This document shows positions 44,612 through 60,752 of a stretch of DNA of 64,000 nt, piece by piece; positions within the stretch are counted from its first letter, which is position 1, and every line of letters begins with the position of its first letter. Position numbers and translations under genes: made by a program. Below the pieces are notes generated by a model. The model was not told the DNA's origin and made no database searches. It worked only from the letters and a program-made list of their open reading frames with translations. Origin of the DNA: Enterobacter sp. 638 (GTDB lineage Bacteria > Pseudomonadota > Gammaproteobacteria > Enterobacterales > Enterobacteriaceae); the NCBI RefSeq assembly GCF_000016325.1, contig NC_009436.1, positions 62,001-126,000 on the forward strand, in the 5' to 3' direction.

Positions 44612-46723
44612 CTAGTTTCGGTTACGGGTGACTTTAATGACGTCTGGCATGACGCGAATTTTACGCATGATGTTTGCCAGATGCACACGGTCACGGGCAG
44701 TCAGACGGATAAAGGCGCTGTAAACGCGGCCATCTTTTTCTTCTGTATTCAGACTTTGAATATTGGAAGACGCCGTGTTGATTGCTGCCGTCAGGTTAGC
44801 CAGCGCACCCTGGTGGTTGAACATATCCACCTTAATTTCGGTGATGAATTCCTGCTCAGTCTCTTTATCCCACTCGACGGCCATAAACTTCTCAGGCTCT
44901 TTCTGATAACCACGGATGTTACGGCAGGATTCGTGGTGGATAACCAGGCCTTTGCCCGGGCTCACGTGCGCGATGATCGGGTCGCCAGGAATCGGTCGAC
45001 AGCATTTCGCGAAGGTAATCAGTACACCGTCTGCGCCTTTGATCGGTAAATGACCGTGGCCCTGCGTGGTTGACTGTACAGAAGAGGCATCGCCTTGCTG
45101 CAGGTTTTTCGCCACGACAACACTCATCGCATTCCCGAGACCGATTTCTGCCAGCAGGTCGTCTAGTGCCGCGAGCTTCATTCGCTCCAGTTCACGCTGG
45201 ATATTCTCTGGCGGGATCTCGGCAAGCTTACGACTGCCGCCCAACGCATGGTTAAGCAAACGGCGGCCCAGGCTGACGGAATCATCACGCTTGAGGTTTT
45301 TCAACAACTGGCGGATTTTGGCGCGCGCCTTGGAGCTCACGACAAAGTTCAACCACGCTGCGTTCGGGCGTGCGCCCGGAGCGGTGATGATTTCTACAGT
45401 CTGGCCGCTGGTGAGCGGTTGCGAAAGCGGATACGGCTGGCGGTCTACGCGTGCGCCAACGCAGGCATGACCAATATCGGTATGCACGGCATAAGCGAAG
45501 TCGACTGGCGTAGCGCCTGCGGGCAGTTCGACAATTCGCCCTTCTGGTGTGAAAACGTAAATCTCATCCGGGAAGAGATCGGATTTGACGCTCTCGATAA
45601 ATTCAAACGAGCTGCCGGCGCTTTGTTGTAGCTCCAGCAAACTTTGCATCCAGCGCTGCGCGCGGATTTGCGCGGTCGTGCTGGTTTCACCGTGCTCTTT
45701 ATAAGCCCAGTGCGCTGCAACACCCATTTCCGCCATTTGATCCATGTCTTCGGTGCGGATTTGCACTTCGACTGGCACGCCGTGTGGACCAATCATGGAC
45801 GTATGCAAAGATTGATAGCCGTTCGCTTTTGGAATGGCGATGTAATCTTTAACACGACCTGGGCGCGGTTTGTAAAGGCTGTGCATCTGACCGAGAACAC
45901 GGTAGCAAGTGTCCGAGTCATGGACGATTACGCGAAACGCGTAGATATCCATGATCGAGTGAAAACGCTGCTCTTTGAGCACCATTTTGCAATAAATGGA
46001 GTACAGATGCTTTTCGCGACCGCTGACGCGGCACGGTATTCCCGCTTCCTGTAAACGTCCTTCAATTTCAGAGAGGATCTTTTGAATCATCTCTTTACGG
46101 TTGCCACGCGCGGCTTTAACGACTTCTTTAATCACACGGTAGCGGTTTGGGTACAACGCTTCAAAACCCAGCTCTTCAAGCTCAGTTTTAATGTGATGAA
46201 TACCTAAACGGTGTGCCAGTGGGCTATAGATTTCGAGTGTTTCGCGGGCAATGCGACGACGTTTGTCCGGGCGTAATGAGCCCAACGTGCGCATATTGTG
46301 GGTGCGGTCAGCCAGTTTGATAAGAATGACGCGGATATCCTGCACCATCGCCATGATCATTTTGCGGAAGTTTTCGGCTTGCGCCTCTTTCTTGTCGCGG
46401 AATTTCAGCTTATCAAGCTTAGAAACCCCTTCCACCAGTTCGGCAACGCTTTTGCCAAACAACTGTTCCATATCCTGGTAGGTGGCGGGGGTATCTTCGA
46501 TCACGTCATGCAGGAGCGCAGCCATTAGCGTTTCGTAGTCGAGTTTCATCTCGGCCAGAATACAGGCCACCGCTACCGGGTGCGTGATATAGGGTTCACC
46601 GCTTGAACGTGTTTGGCCCTCGTGAGCGTCACGTGCAACGAGATACGCCTGCTGAAGACGTTTGATTTGGTCTTCTGGCAGGTAGTGTTGAATCAGCTGA
46701 TTCAGGCTTTCAAACAGATACAA
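44612..46723 (-). CDS. spoT: Bifunctional (p)ppGpp synthetase/hydrolase SpoT
   Basis: A 703-residue stringent-response enzyme that mainly degrades (p)ppGpp. HD hydrolase domain (ALLHDVIEDTPATYQ, LADRTHNMRTLG), synthetase domain (DIYAFRVIVHD, KPRPGRVKDYIAIPKANGYQ), TGS domain (DEIYVFTPEGRIVELPAGAT) and a C-terminal ACT domain (FITEIKVDMFNHQGALANLT). Length as in E. coli. Preceded by rpoZ on the same strand. Confidence 0.97.
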   Translation of the reverse strand: MYLFESLNQLIQHYLPEDQIKRLQQAYLVARDAHEGQTRSSGEPYITHPVAVACILAEMKLDYETLMAALLHDVIEDTPATYQDMEQLFGKSVAELVEGVSKLDKLKFRDKKEAQAENFRKMIMAMVQDIRVILIKLADRTHNMRTLGSLRPDKRRRIARETLEIYSPLAHRLGIHHIKTELEELGFEALYPNRYRVIKEVVKAARGNRKEMIQKILSEIEGRLQEAGIPCRVSGREKHLYSIYCKMVLKEQRFHSIMDIYAFRVIVHDSDTCYRVLGQMHSLYKPRPGRVKDYIAIPKANGYQSLHTSMIGPHGVPVEVQIRTEDMDQMAEMGVAAHWAYKEHGETSTTAQIRAQRWMQSLLELQQSAGSSFEFIESVKSDLFPDEIYVFTPEGRIVELPAGATPVDFAYAVHTDIGHACVGARVDRQPYPLSQPLTSGQTVEIITAPGARPNAAWLNFVVSSKARAKIRQLLKNLKRDDSVSLGRRLLNHALGGSRKLAEIPPENIQRELERMKLAALDDLLAEIGLGNAMSVVVAKNLQQGDASSVQSTTQGHGHLPIKGADGVLITFAKCCRPIPGDPIIAHVSPGKGLVIHHESCRNIRGYQKEPEKFMAVEWDKETEQEFITEIKVDMFNHQGALANLTAAINTASSNIQSLNTEEKDGRVYSAFIRLTARDRVHLANIMRKIRVMPDVIKVTRNRN

Positions 46724-46742
46724 GGGCGACCCGCAGGTTTAA

Positions 46743-47018
46743 TTAACGACGGCCTTCAGCAATGGCGGTTACGGCCTGCAGTTCTGCGGCTTCCTGCTCT
46801 TGCTGCTCCTGGCGCTCACGTACGTCGAGGATCTGGTTGGTGATCAGACCTTCTTCGATTTCGCGCAATGCGATAACGGTGGTTTTATCGTTTTCTTCTG
46901 GTACCAGTGGATCTTTGCCGCCGGACTGCATCTGACGAGCGCGACGCGCGGCGACCAGTACCAGGTCAAAACGGTTACCAATTTTCTCTACAGCGTCCTG
47001 AACAGTTACGCGTGCCAT
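46743..47018 (-). CDS. rpoZ: RNA polymerase omega subunit
   Basis: A 91-residue subunit that helps assemble RNA polymerase and forms part of a ppGpp site. It begins [20 protein letters not shown], with ARRARQM and [15 protein letters not shown]. It lies between gmk and spoT, as in E. coli. Confidence 0.97.
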   Translation of the reverse strand: MARVTVQDAVEKIGNRFDLVLVAARRARQMQSGGKDPLVPEENDKTTVIALREIEEGLITNQILDVRERQEQQEQEAAELQAVTAIAEGRR

Positions 47019-47072
47019 ACTTATAGTGCTCCACAGATGAAGAAATGACTGGGCATGATACTGAATGTGGGT

Positions 47073-47714
<642 letters not shown>

Positions 47715-47896
47715 TTAGCGATTAAGTCCTACATACGAGCTTATTATACACGTCGCCACGGTGTGACGTAGCCTTTGTCACACTTTTTCATTTGGATTGT
47801 TGATTTTTGCGTGCCGTTTTCCAATTTTCTTGTCCCTTTGCAGCCCCAAAAAATATTACATGGAATGCCCCTCGTAAAGTGCATCTTTGCGGGTAG

Positions 47897-51282
<3,386 letters not shown>

Positions 51283-51382
51283 ATTTCCAGGCGGGGTAAA
51301 CGAAAGGTATTATATTCGTTTTTCGCATTGGCATGGGACATCTAAAAGTGCTTTTTACGGCTGTTATGCGCCTTGCAAGAGC

Positions 51383-52000
51383 TTAGTGTGAGTCATGCGT
51401 GTAATGAAACACGGGAAGTCCTAACTTTAAGCGTAGTGCCAACATCCGCGCGGTAAAACCAAAGAGTAACGTTGCGATGACAACGAAATCAAGACTCGAG
51501 ACATAATGTTGCAAAGCGATGTACAACACCGCAGAGGCAAAGGAAATGCCGGCATACAGCTCTTTCTGAAACACGAGTGGAATGCGTTTACAGAACATAT
51601 CGCGCAGAACACCGCCAAAAACACCCGTCACAACGGCGGCAATAGAGGCAATGATCGGCCCTTCCCCCATATCGAGGGCAATTTGCGCGCCGATAATCGA
51701 AAACACCACCAATCCCACGGCATCCAGAATCAGGAACAAACGTCGCAAATGGGGCATTACCGGGGCGGCAATCGTGGTTAACACAGCGGCAACCGCGACG
51801 ATCACCACGTACTCGGGATGTTTGACCCAGCCCAGCGGATAGTGGCCTAGTAGGATGTCGCGAACGGAGCCACCGCCCAGCGCGGTTGCTGTGGCGATAA
51901 TAATAACGCCGAACGTGTCCATCCGACGACGTCCAGCGGCCAGCGCTCCTGTCATGGCTTCGGCAGTAATACCGACCAAATATAAAATGTGTAGCAGCAT
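51383..52000 (-). CDS. yicG: YicG, TRIC/UPF0126 family membrane protein
   Basis: A 205-residue inner-membrane protein with seven hydrophobic segments in two similar halves. Motifs [20 protein letters not shown] and [13 protein letters not shown] in the first half and [19 protein letters not shown] in the second. The Met at 52000, with gggggaagag upstream, gives the E. coli length. The family has been linked to cation channels and, for YicG, to glycine uptake. Confidence 0.93.
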   Translation of the reverse strand: MLLHILYLVGITAEAMTGALAAGRRRMDTFGVIIIATATALGGGSVRDILLGHYPLGWVKHPEYVVIVAVAAVLTTIAAPVMPHLRRLFLILDAVGLVVFSIIGAQIALDMGEGPIIASIAAVVTGVFGGVLRDMFCKRIPLVFQKELYAGISFASAVLYIALQHYVSSLDFVVIATLLFGFTARMLALRLKLGLPVFHYTHDSH

Positions 52001-52263
52001 CTCTTCCCCCTGTTTGAGCGGGCTAGGGTAACGTTTTGCAGAACATATCACGATTTAGATTTTTTGTGCATGGCCATAAAAGAGATACTTTTACTCATGC
52101 ACCTTTGCTTACATTAGAGCTTGTAGAGCGGTTAATGGATGTTTAGGCATTATTTTTTTTCATCATTAAAGATGTATTTCTGCTAACGCTACTCACTGCA
52201 CAGCGAATGGTTGGGAAGAGTTAATCTGAAGCGATATTTGAGCCATCCTTACTCCGTGAGGCA
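52001..52263. other. Gene-free interval between yicG and yicC
   Basis: Together with the terminator, about 318 bases without a gene. E. coli K-12 carries dinD in this neighbourhood; here nothing of it is seen. It should contain the yicG promoter, but none was fixed with confidence. Confidence 0.55.
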
Positions 52264-52264
52264 C

Positions 52265-52294
52265 AAAAAAAGCCATTGTTATAATGGCTTTTTT
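52265..52294. terminator. Bidirectional terminator after yicC
   Basis: AAAAAAGCCAT / ATGGCTTTTTT hairpin with A- and T-tracts on both sides, about 25 nt beyond the yicC stop. Confidence 0.92.
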
Positions 52295-52318
52295 AGTCAG
52301 GCTTGGGAGTAAATGATG

Positions 52319-53182
52319 TTACTCAATGTTCTGAATCTGCTCGCGCATTTGCTCAATAAGCACTTTCAGTTCAATGGCTGACGTGGTGACTTCGGCGTTG
52401 ATGGACTTAGATGCCAGCGTGTTCGATTCGCGGTTAAATTCCTGCATCATAAAGTCGAGGCGACGGCCAACGGCTTCTTTTTTCTTCAGAATATTGTACG
52501 TCTCTTTAACGTGAGCATCGAGTCGATCAAGTTCTTCCGCGACGTCAACACGCTGTGCCATTAGCACTAACTCTTGCTCAAGACGGGTGTTTTCCAGCTG
52601 AACTTCAGCATCTTCAAGTTTGGCAATCAGGCGTTCGCGCTGCCACTGCAGTACTTCGGGCATGTGAGCACGCACTTTGATGACTTCTGCACTGACACCT
52701 TCGAGGCGCTGTTCAATCATGCCTTTTAATGCCTGACCTTCAGTCTCGCGCGCTTCAATAAAATCATCCAGAGCCCCATCGAGCGCACCGAGGATTTCGG
52801 TGGTGATCGCGTCCAGGTCTTGCTCTCCAGCGGCCATCACGCCAGGCCAACGCAGGATATCAACCGGGTTGATTTCACCTTCATCGCTCTGCATTTTGAC
52901 CCAGTTCGCGGCATTCACCAGCTGTTTAGCCAGTTTTTCATTGAGGATCAGCTCCCCTTGAGCGCTCGCATCGGGTTCAAAACGCAGGTTACATTCAACC
53001 TTACCGCGCGTCAGGCGAGCACGAATGCGCTCACGCACGACCGGCTCAAGGCTGCGAAACTGTTCTGGCATACGGAAATAAGTTTCCAGATAGCGCTGGT
53101 TCACCGAGCGCATTTCCCAGGTAGCGCTACCCCAGCTACCTTTGATTTCACGCCGGGCGTAGGCGGTCATACTGCGTATCAT
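52319..53182 (-). CDS. yicC: YicC endoribonuclease-family protein
   Basis: A 287-residue soluble protein beginning [15 protein letters not shown], with the E. coli length (an in-frame Met 6 nt earlier is possible). Conserved blocks: [54 protein letters not shown]. The YicC/YloC family has been described as endoribonuclease-related. It is divergent from rph. Confidence 0.94.
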   Translation of the reverse strand: MIRSMTAYARREIKGSWGSATWEMRSVNQRYLETYFRMPEQFRSLEPVVRERIRARLTRGKVECNLRFEPDASAQGELILNEKLAKQLVNAANWVKMQSDEGEINPVDILRWPGVMAAGEQDLDAITTEILGALDGALDDFIEARETEGQALKGMIEQRLEGVSAEVIKVRAHMPEVLQWQRERLIAKLEDAEVQLENTRLEQELVLMAQRVDVAEELDRLDAHVKETYNILKKKEAVGRRLDFMMQEFNRESNTLASKSINAEVTTSAIELKVLIEQMREQIQNIE

Positions 53183-53306
53183 AGACATTCCCGTTTTTAG
53201 AGGAGAGATGGGGGATTATAGCTTTCGTGGCTTTCACAGGATAGGAATAAGCGACTTTAATCCGTATAATGCGCAGCCACATTCGTTTCAAGCCGGAGAT
53301 ATCATC

Positions 53307-54023
53307 ATGCGTCCATCAGGCCGTAGCGCCAATCAGGTGCGTCCCGTCACCCTGACCCGTAACTATACAAAACACGCTGAAGGTTCCGTGCTTGTTGCAT
53401 TTGGCGACACTAAAGTACTGTGCACTGCCTCTATTGAAGAGGGCGTACCGCGCTTTCTGAAAGGCCAGGGCCAGGGCTGGATCACGGCTGAATACGGTAT
53501 GTTGCCGCGTGCAACGCATACGCGTAACGCCCGCGAAGCAGCGAAAGGCAAGCAGGGCGGTCGTACCATGGAAATCCAGCGTCTGATCGCTCGCGCGCTT
53601 CGTGCCGCTGTCGACTTGAAAGTGCTGGGTGAATTCACCATCACCCTGGACTGCGATGTGATTCAGGCGGATGGCGGTACACGTACGGCTTCCATCACCG
53701 GGGCATGCGTTGCACTGGCTGATGCGCTAAACAAGCTGATTGCCGCCGGTAAGTTGAAAAAGAACCCGATGAAGGGAATGGTTGCCGCTGTCTCCGTGGG
53801 TATCGTAAACGGCGAAGCACTTTGCGATCTGGAATATGTTGAAGACTCCGTAGCCGAAACCGACATGAACGTGGTGATGACCGAAGACGGTCGTATCATT
53901 GAAGTACAGGGCACGGCAGAAGGCGAGCCATTTACTCACGAAGAGCTTCTGACCTTGCTGGCGTTAGCCCGAGGGGGAATCGAATCTATTGTCACGACGC
54001 AGAAAGCGGCGTTACAAAATTGA
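53307..54023 (+). CDS. rph: RNase PH (full length)
   Basis: A 238-residue phosphorolytic exoribonuclease that trims tRNA 3' ends. The start at 53307 ([20 protein letters not shown]) matches the family; the frame upstream of it is leader. Motifs [17 protein letters not shown] and the phosphate-site Arg, then [19 protein letters not shown]. The gene is intact, unlike the frameshifted K-12 allele. It is followed by the pyrE attenuator. Confidence 0.96.
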   Translation: MRPSGRSANQVRPVTLTRNYTKHAEGSVLVAFGDTKVLCTASIEEGVPRFLKGQGQGWITAEYGMLPRATHTRNAREAAKGKQGGRTMEIQRLIARALRAAVDLKVLGEFTITLDCDVIQADGGTRTASITGACVALADALNKLIAAGKLKKNPMKGMVAAVSVGIVNGEALCDLEYVEDSVAETDMNVVMTEDGRIIEVQGTAEGEPFTHEELLTLLALARGGIESIVTTQKAALQN

Positions 54024-54028
54024 TGTAA

Positions 54029-54053
54029 GGGCGACGTTGTCGCCCTTTTTTTT
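54029..54053 (+). terminator. pyrE attenuator terminator
   Basis: GGGCGAC gtt GTCGCCC followed by eight T, between rph and pyrE. In E. coli this hairpin couples rph translation and transcription pausing to UTP level, so it controls pyrE. Confidence 0.95.
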
Positions 54054-54083
54054 GTCCGTAGAAAAGTCTTGAGGAGCGAATCC

Positions 54084-54725
54084 ATGAAACCCTATCAGCG
54101 CCAGTTTATTGAGTTTGCGCTTAACAAGCAGGTACTTAAGTTTGGCGAATTTACGCTGAAATCCGGGCGTAAAAGCCCTTATTTCTTCAACGCCGGGCTG
54201 TTTAATACGGGGCGCGATCTGGCTTTATTAGGCCGTTTTTACGCCGAAGCGCTTGTGGATTCAGGGATTGATTTCGACCTGCTGTTTGGTCCTGCGTATA
54301 AGGGTATCCCGATTGCGACCACCACGGCGGTGGCGCTGGCGGAACATCACGATCGCGACGTGCCGTACTGCTTCAACCGTAAAGAAGCCAAAACCCATGG
54401 TGAAGGCGGCAATCTGGTCGGTAGCGAACTGCAGGGCCGTATTATGCTGGTGGATGATGTGATCACCGCAGGCACGGCAATCCGTGAATCGATGGAAATT
54501 ATTCAGGCCAATGGCGCTTCGCTTGCTGGCGTGTTGATTTCTCTCGATCGCCAGGAACGTGGCCGTGGCGAGATTTCAGCCATTCAGGAAGTTGAGCGTG
54601 ATTATGGCTGCAACGTGATTTCAATCATTACGTTGAAGGACCTGATTGCCTACCTGGAAGAGAAACCTGAGATGGCGGATCATCTGGCGTCGGTGCGCGC
54701 GTATCGGGAAGAGTTTGGCGTATAA
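54084..54725 (+). CDS. pyrE: Orotate phosphoribosyltransferase
   Basis: A 213-residue enzyme that converts orotate and PRPP to OMP in pyrimidine synthesis. The start at 54084 follows gaggagcg. The PRPP motif is [16 protein letters not shown]. Also [18 protein letters not shown] and [13 protein letters not shown] (the catalytic loop). Expressed with rph through the attenuator. Confidence 0.97.
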   Translation: MKPYQRQFIEFALNKQVLKFGEFTLKSGRKSPYFFNAGLFNTGRDLALLGRFYAEALVDSGIDFDLLFGPAYKGIPIATTTAVALAEHHDRDVPYCFNRKEAKTHGEGGNLVGSELQGRIMLVDDVITAGTAIRESMEIIQANGASLAGVLISLDRQERGRGEISAIQEVERDYGCNVISIITLKDLIAYLEEKPEMADHLASVRAYREEFGV

Positions 54726-54733
54726 GGCATTTA

Positions 54734-54765
54734 GCCCGGTAGCGTGACGCTGACCGGGCTTCTTC
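54734..54765. terminator. Terminator between convergent pyrE and slmA
   Basis: GCCCGGT / ACCGGGC stem with a T-rich tail on the plus strand, between the two stop codons. Confidence 0.8.
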
Positions 54766-54769
54766 TCGT

Positions 54770-55366
54770 TTACTGCAGTTGCGCAGCCACGAGCGGCCAA
54801 CGGGTGTCAAAATCATCCGTTGGGCGATATTTAAATTCACTGCGGACAAAGCGAGAAAGCATTCCTTCACAGAACGCTAACAGCTGTCCCGCCAACACAT
54901 TTTCATCCGTGGTATAGCCTTCACCTTCACGCATTTTCTTTTCGCGCAAAACCTGGCGCAACTGGGCTTCAATGCGTTCGAAAAGCTGATTGATACGTCC
55001 CTGAAGCTTGTCCTGTTCAAACATGAGGGCATGCCCTGTCATGATTCGCGTCAGGCCTGGATTGCGCTCGCCGAAACCTAAAATCAGTAAAACAATCAAT
55101 CGCAAGCGTGCGGTGGTGTCTTTTTCGTCTTTAAGAATCAGATTGATACGGGTAATGAGGCTGTCTTCGATAAACTCGATGAGGCTATCAAACATCCGCG
55201 TTTTGCTGGGGAAATGACGATACAGCGCCGCTTCTGACACGCCGACAGAGGCCGCCAGTTTTGCGGTAGTGATGCGTTGACTGCCATCGCTGGATTCAAG
55301 CATCAGAGCCAGAGATTGAAGTATTTCTTCGCGACGGTTCCTTTTCGCGGTTTGTTTTTCTGCCAT
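54770..55366 (-). CDS. slmA: Nucleoid occlusion factor SlmA
   Basis: A 198-residue TetR-family DNA-binding protein that blocks FtsZ ring assembly over the nucleoid. The Met at 55366 ([20 protein letters not shown]) matches E. coli. The helix-turn-helix is [20 protein letters not shown]. Lies between pyrE and dut, as usual. Confidence 0.97.
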   Translation of the reverse strand: MAEKQTAKRNRREEILQSLALMLESSDGSQRITTAKLAASVGVSEAALYRHFPSKTRMFDSLIEFIEDSLITRINLILKDEKDTTARLRLIVLLILGFGERNPGLTRIMTGHALMFEQDKLQGRINQLFERIEAQLRQVLREKKMREGEGYTTDENVLAGQLLAFCEGMLSRFVRSEFKYRPTDDFDTRWPLVAAQLQ

Positions 55367-55483
55367 GTTACAAAATACCCCTGAAAATAAGCGCCTGTCC
55401 GGCTGGCATCCACACAACGACCGCAAACAAGCGTTTGCGGTGTGTTATTGCATTATTACGCTGCGTGTTGCGTATCGTTGGGC

Positions 55484-55939
55484 TTATTTGCGCCCAGAGT
55501 GGCCGAAGCCGCCTTCGCCACGGTCGGTGGCATCGAAATCGTCTACCAGATTAAATTCAGCCTGAACCACAGGTACAAAGACCATCTGCGCGATACGTTC
55601 GCCCGGCTCAATCGTGAAGCTGTCCTGTCCACGGTTCCAGACAGAGACCATCAGCTGACCCTGGTAGTCGGAATCAATGAGCCCGACCAGATTGCCCAGC
55701 ACAATACCATGCTTATGACCCAGACCAGAGCGAGGCAAAATCACCGCCGCCAGTGAAGGGTCTGCAACGTGAATCGCAAGACCTGTCGGGATCAGCGTGG
55801 TTGCGCCTGGCGCCAGCGCGACGGCCTCATCGAGACAGGCTCGCAGGTCAAGACCGGCGGAGCCGGAGGTGGCATAAGTTGGCAGCGGAAATTGCTGGCC
55901 AACACGCGGGTCCAGAATCTTAACGTCGATTTTTTTCAT
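55484..55939 (-). CDS. dut: dUTP pyrophosphatase
   Basis: A 151-residue trimeric enzyme that hydrolyses dUTP to dUMP. The start [20 protein letters not shown] at 55939 gives the E. coli length. Motifs: [36 protein letters not shown], and the C-terminal [10 protein letters not shown] that closes the active site. Its start overlaps the coaBC 3' end, which is common in enterobacteria. Confidence 0.97.
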   Translation of the reverse strand: MKKIDVKILDPRVGQQFPLPTYATSGSAGLDLRACLDEAVALAPGATTLIPTGLAIHVADPSLAAVILPRSGLGHKHGIVLGNLVGLIDSDYQGQLMVSVWNRGQDSFTIEPGERIAQMVFVPVVQAEFNLVDDFDATDRGEGGFGHSGRK

Positions 55940-57131
55940 CATAACGGGTAACGATCTCGTCCAGTAATTGTTGGCCCAGGAGTTCCTTGCGCTCAAGCGG
56001 TAAGACTTTATCTCCATCCTGCCAGAAAAGGTGTAATGCATTGCTGTCGCTGTTAAATCCTTGTGTCGCCAGCGAAACATCGTTCGCGCAAATCAAATCG
56101 AGATTTTTGCGGGTCCGTTTTTGCCGGGCGTATTCTTCCACATTATTTGTTTCGGCGGCAAACCCAACGACGTAAGGTCGATGGCTTTTTAGTGCGGCAA
56201 CACCAGCGACGATGTCAGGGTTTTTCACCATTTTTATCGTTAATTCATTGCCTTGCTTTTTAATCTTGGCATCAGAAATAGTCTCGGCGCGGTAATCGGC
56301 GACGGCCGCGCAGCCGATAAATATTTGCTGCATCTGCGCGTGCGCTTGAACGGCCGCTTCCATTTCCAGCGCGGTCGTGACATCAATGCGTTGCACAAAA
56401 GGTGGCGTGGCTAATGACACCGGCCCGCTAACCAGCGTGACCTTTGCTCCGCGTTTTGCTGCCGCGGCGGCAATGGCAAAACCCATTTTCCCGGAGCTGT
56501 GGTTCGAGATGTATCGCACGGGATCCAAGGGTTCACGTGTTGGACCGGCAGTAATCATGATGTTGAGATGTTGCAGATCGTTGACAGGCGCAAAATGCGT
56601 GGCGGCCATATCGACAATGGCAAGCGGATCGAGCATACGTCCTGGACCTACGTCCCCACACGCTTGGCTCCCGCTGTCGGGACCCCAAATGAGCAAACCA
56701 CGTGATGCCAGAACCTCAAGATTATGTTGGGTCGCGGCATTGCGGTACATCTGCTGGTTCATCGCTGGCACGACGGCGACAGGTGCGGGCGTAGCCAGAC
56801 AAATCGTTGAAACCAAGTCGTTGGCCATGCCTGCTGCAACGCGAGCGATTAAATCCGCCGTTGCGGGAGCGAGAATAACCAGGTCTGCCCATTTGCCCAG
56901 TTCAATATGGCCCATTGCGGCTTCTGCGGCCGGGTCGAGCAGGCTATCGGATGCCGGATACCCTGAAACGGCTTGTAGGCTTAACGGGGTAATAAACGCC
57001 TTACCGCCTTCCGTGATCGCGACCCGCACCTCCGCCCCGCGATCTCGCAAGCGGCGCACCAGGTCTGGCGCTTTATACGCAGCGATGCCGCCGCTCACGC
57101 CAAGGACGATTTTTTTGCCAGCCAGGCTCAT
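55920..57131 (-). CDS. coaBC: Phosphopantothenoylcysteine decarboxylase/synthetase
   Basis: A 403-residue bifunctional coenzyme A enzyme. The N-terminal FMN-binding decarboxylase (CoaC) has [18 protein letters not shown], the active His in [14 protein letters not shown], and [10 protein letters not shown]. The C-terminal synthetase (CoaB) has [20 protein letters not shown] and [14 protein letters not shown]. Start MSLAGKK at 57131. Overlaps dut by 20 nt. Confidence 0.97.
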   Translation of the reverse strand: MSLAGKKIVLGVSGGIAAYKAPDLVRRLRDRGAEVRVAITEGGKAFITPLSLQAVSGYPASDSLLDPAAEAAMGHIELGKWADLVILAPATADLIARVAAGMANDLVSTICLATPAPVAVVPAMNQQMYRNAATQHNLEVLASRGLLIWGPDSGSQACGDVGPGRMLDPLAIVDMAATHFAPVNDLQHLNIMITAGPTREPLDPVRYISNHSSGKMGFAIAAAAAKRGAKVTLVSGPVSLATPPFVQRIDVTTALEMEAAVQAHAQMQQIFIGCAAVADYRAETISDAKIKKQGNELTIKMVKNPDIVAGVAALKSHRPYVVGFAAETNNVEEYARQKRTRKNLDLICANDVSLATQGFNSDSNALHLFWQDGDKVLPLERKELLGQQLLDEIVTRYDEKNRR

Positions 57132-57305
57132 CATGATTCTTTCCTGTTGGGTTTATCCAGAGGGAAACATTTTATCACAATACGAAAATCGACGTAAAAA
57201 TGTGCGTGGTCCACTTTGCGAGGCGCTACGCAAGAACGAAAAGTCCCCGTCGAGTGGCGAGGATTCCTGTGTCAGCATAATGAAAGCAAAACAGGGAGAA
57301 GGGAC

Positions 57306-57971
57306 ATGGATGACGAGTTGACGCTTTTGCCGCGGGAGAAAATGCTGAGTTTTGGTATCACCTCACTGACGGATGCAGAGTTACTGGCACTTTTTTTGCG
57401 CACCGGTACATCAGGAAAGAGCGTGTTTGTATTAGCGCAGGAGCTGTTACAGCATTTTGGGTCACTGCACGGATTGTTGAACGCAAATCTGGACGAGTTT
57501 CGGTATGTCGAAGGAATCGGGCTGGCTAAATATGCGCAGCTTAAGGGCATTGCCGAGCTCGCCAGACGCTACCATAGCGTGCGGGTACTTGGCGATAATC
57601 CGCTGTTAAGTCCTGAAATGACGAAAGATTTTCTGCAGAGTCAGCTCTCTGATGCAGAACGTGAAGTCTTCATGGTGATCTTTCTCGATAATCAACATCG
57701 GGTGGTAAAACACAGCCGCATGTTTTCGGGAACATTGAGGCATGTTGAGGTTCATCCGCGAGAAATTGTGCGAGAAGCGATAAAAGTGAATGCAGCCGCC
57801 GTGATCCTCGCGCATAATCACCCTTCTGGTTGCGCTGAACCGAGTAAAGCCGACAAAGACATCACCGAACGTATCATTAAATGCTGTCAATTCATGGACA
57901 TTCATGTACTTGACCATTTTATTATCGGTCGCGGAGAGTATGTTTCTTTTGCCGAACAGGGTTGGATTTAG
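57306..57971 (+). CDS. radC: RadC family JAB1/MPN-domain protein
   Basis: A 221-residue protein with a helix-hairpin-helix-like N-terminus ([20 protein letters not shown]) and a C-terminal metalloprotease-like domain with [16 protein letters not shown] (the H-x-H...D metal site). The start at 57306 follows gggagaagg. The N-terminal 15 residues differ from E. coli. The precise role is unsettled despite the name. Divergent from coaBC. Confidence 0.94.
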   Translation: MDDELTLLPREKMLSFGITSLTDAELLALFLRTGTSGKSVFVLAQELLQHFGSLHGLLNANLDEFRYVEGIGLAKYAQLKGIAELARRYHSVRVLGDNPLLSPEMTKDFLQSQLSDAEREVFMVIFLDNQHRVVKHSRMFSGTLRHVEVHPREIVREAIKVNAAAVILAHNHPSGCAEPSKADKDITERIIKCCQFMDIHVLDHFIIGRGEYVSFAEQGWI

Positions 57972-58013
57972 ACCCTTTCTCGCGATCCATCGGGATCTTT
58001 GTCTGTTCGGGAC

Positions 58014-58042
58014 TTGAGCACATCGTCGAGTCAGCGTATACT
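58014..58042 (+). promoter_or_regulatory. Sigma-70 promoter of rpmB
   Basis: TTGAGC, 17-nt spacer, TATACT, in the correct place about 146 nt upstream of rpmB; the leader between could hold autoregulatory structure. Confidence 0.7.
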
Positions 58043-58166
58043 ACGCCACCTTTGAGAATCTCGGGTTTGGCATTTGGGCCTGGCAATCGAGAGTTCACTT
58101 AGAACCGCGATGACCGGGCTGTAAAGCCTGACGAGGCGCCGATACCCCATACGAAGCTCGAGCTAA

Positions 58167-58424
<258 letters not shown>

Positions 58425-58443
58425 GTACTTAAAGAGGAAATAA

Positions 58444-58614
<171 letters not shown>

Positions 58615-58633
58615 TTTTAGATTCCTTGTAAAG

Positions 58634-58660
58634 AAAAACCCCGCAATAGCGGGGTTTTTT
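58634..58660 (+). terminator. Terminator after rpmG
   Basis: AAAAACCCCGC aata GCGGGGTTTTTT, between rpmG and mutM. Some read-through to mutM is expected from the known operon. Confidence 0.95.
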
Positions 58661-58688
58661 GCATTCTGTGTCTCTCAATGGAGGAAAC

Positions 58689-59498
58689 ATGCCTGAATTA
58701 CCTGAGGTAGAAACCAGCCGTCGTGGTATCGAGCCGCATCTGGTGGGCGCGACCATTCTTCATGCTGTCGTGCGTAATGGTCGTCTTCGCTGGCCCGTTT
58801 CCAATGAGATACATACCCTGAGCGATAAGCCGGTTCTGAGCGTGCAGCGCCGCGCAAAATACCTGCTGCTGGAGCTACCCGACGGCTGGATAATCATCCA
58901 TCTTGGGATGTCCGGGAGTTTGCGTATCCTCAGTGAAGAGTTACCGGCCGAAAAACACGATCACGTGGATTTGGTCATGAGCAACGGCAAAGTGCTGCGC
59001 TATACCGATCCGCGACGCTTTGGTGCATGGTTGTGGACCAAAGAGCTTGAAGGGCACAACGTGCTGGCGCATCTCGGCCCAGAGCCGCTGAGCGAGGCGT
59101 TTAACGCTGAGTACCTGAAAGCGCGGTGCGCCAAAAAGAAAACGCCGATCAAACCCTGGCTGATGGACAACAAGCTGGTGGTAGGGGTTGGGAATATCTA
59201 TGCCAGCGAGTCGCTTTTCGCAGCCGGGATCCATCCGGACAGGCTCGCCTCGTCGCTCTCAGAGCAAGAGTGCGAGATATTGGTGAAAGTCATCAAAGCT
59301 GTTTTGCTGCGCTCAATCGAGCAGGGCGGGACGACGCTGAAGGATTTCCTGCAAAGTGACGGTAAGCCGGGGTATTTTGCGCAGGAACTGCAGGTGTATG
59401 GCCGTAAAGGCGAGCCGTGCAGAGTGTGCGGGACGCCCATCGTGGCGTCGAAACATGCGCAGCGCGCGACGTTTTACTGCCGCCAGTGCCAGAAATAA
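58689..59498 (+). CDS. mutM: Formamidopyrimidine-DNA glycosylase (Fpg)
   Basis: A 269-residue repair enzyme that removes 8-oxoguanine. After Met removal the catalytic Pro and Glu are in [20 protein letters not shown]. It has the conserved [20 protein letters not shown] and a C-terminal zinc finger (CRVCG ... CRQCQ). The start at 58689 has ggagg upstream. Convergent with coaD, 1 nt between stops. Confidence 0.97.
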   Translation: MPELPEVETSRRGIEPHLVGATILHAVVRNGRLRWPVSNEIHTLSDKPVLSVQRRAKYLLLELPDGWIIIHLGMSGSLRILSEELPAEKHDHVDLVMSNGKVLRYTDPRRFGAWLWTKELEGHNVLAHLGPEPLSEAFNAEYLKARCAKKKTPIKPWLMDNKLVVGVGNIYASESLFAAGIHPDRLASSLSEQECEILVKVIKAVLLRSIEQGGTTLKDFLQSDGKPGYFAQELQVYGRKGEPCRVCGTPIVASKHAQRATFYCRQCQK

Positions 59499-59499
59499 G

Positions 59500-60751
<1,252 letters not shown>

Positions 60752-60752
<1 letters not shown>

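Noticed and set aside
53208..53306. Longer start for rph
   Set aside because: The upstream codons do not match RNase [15 protein letters not shown] at 53307 is the conserved N-terminus.
56377..57321. 314-codon plus-strand frame opposite coaBC
   Set aside because: Antisense to a conserved essential gene and without recognisable domains.
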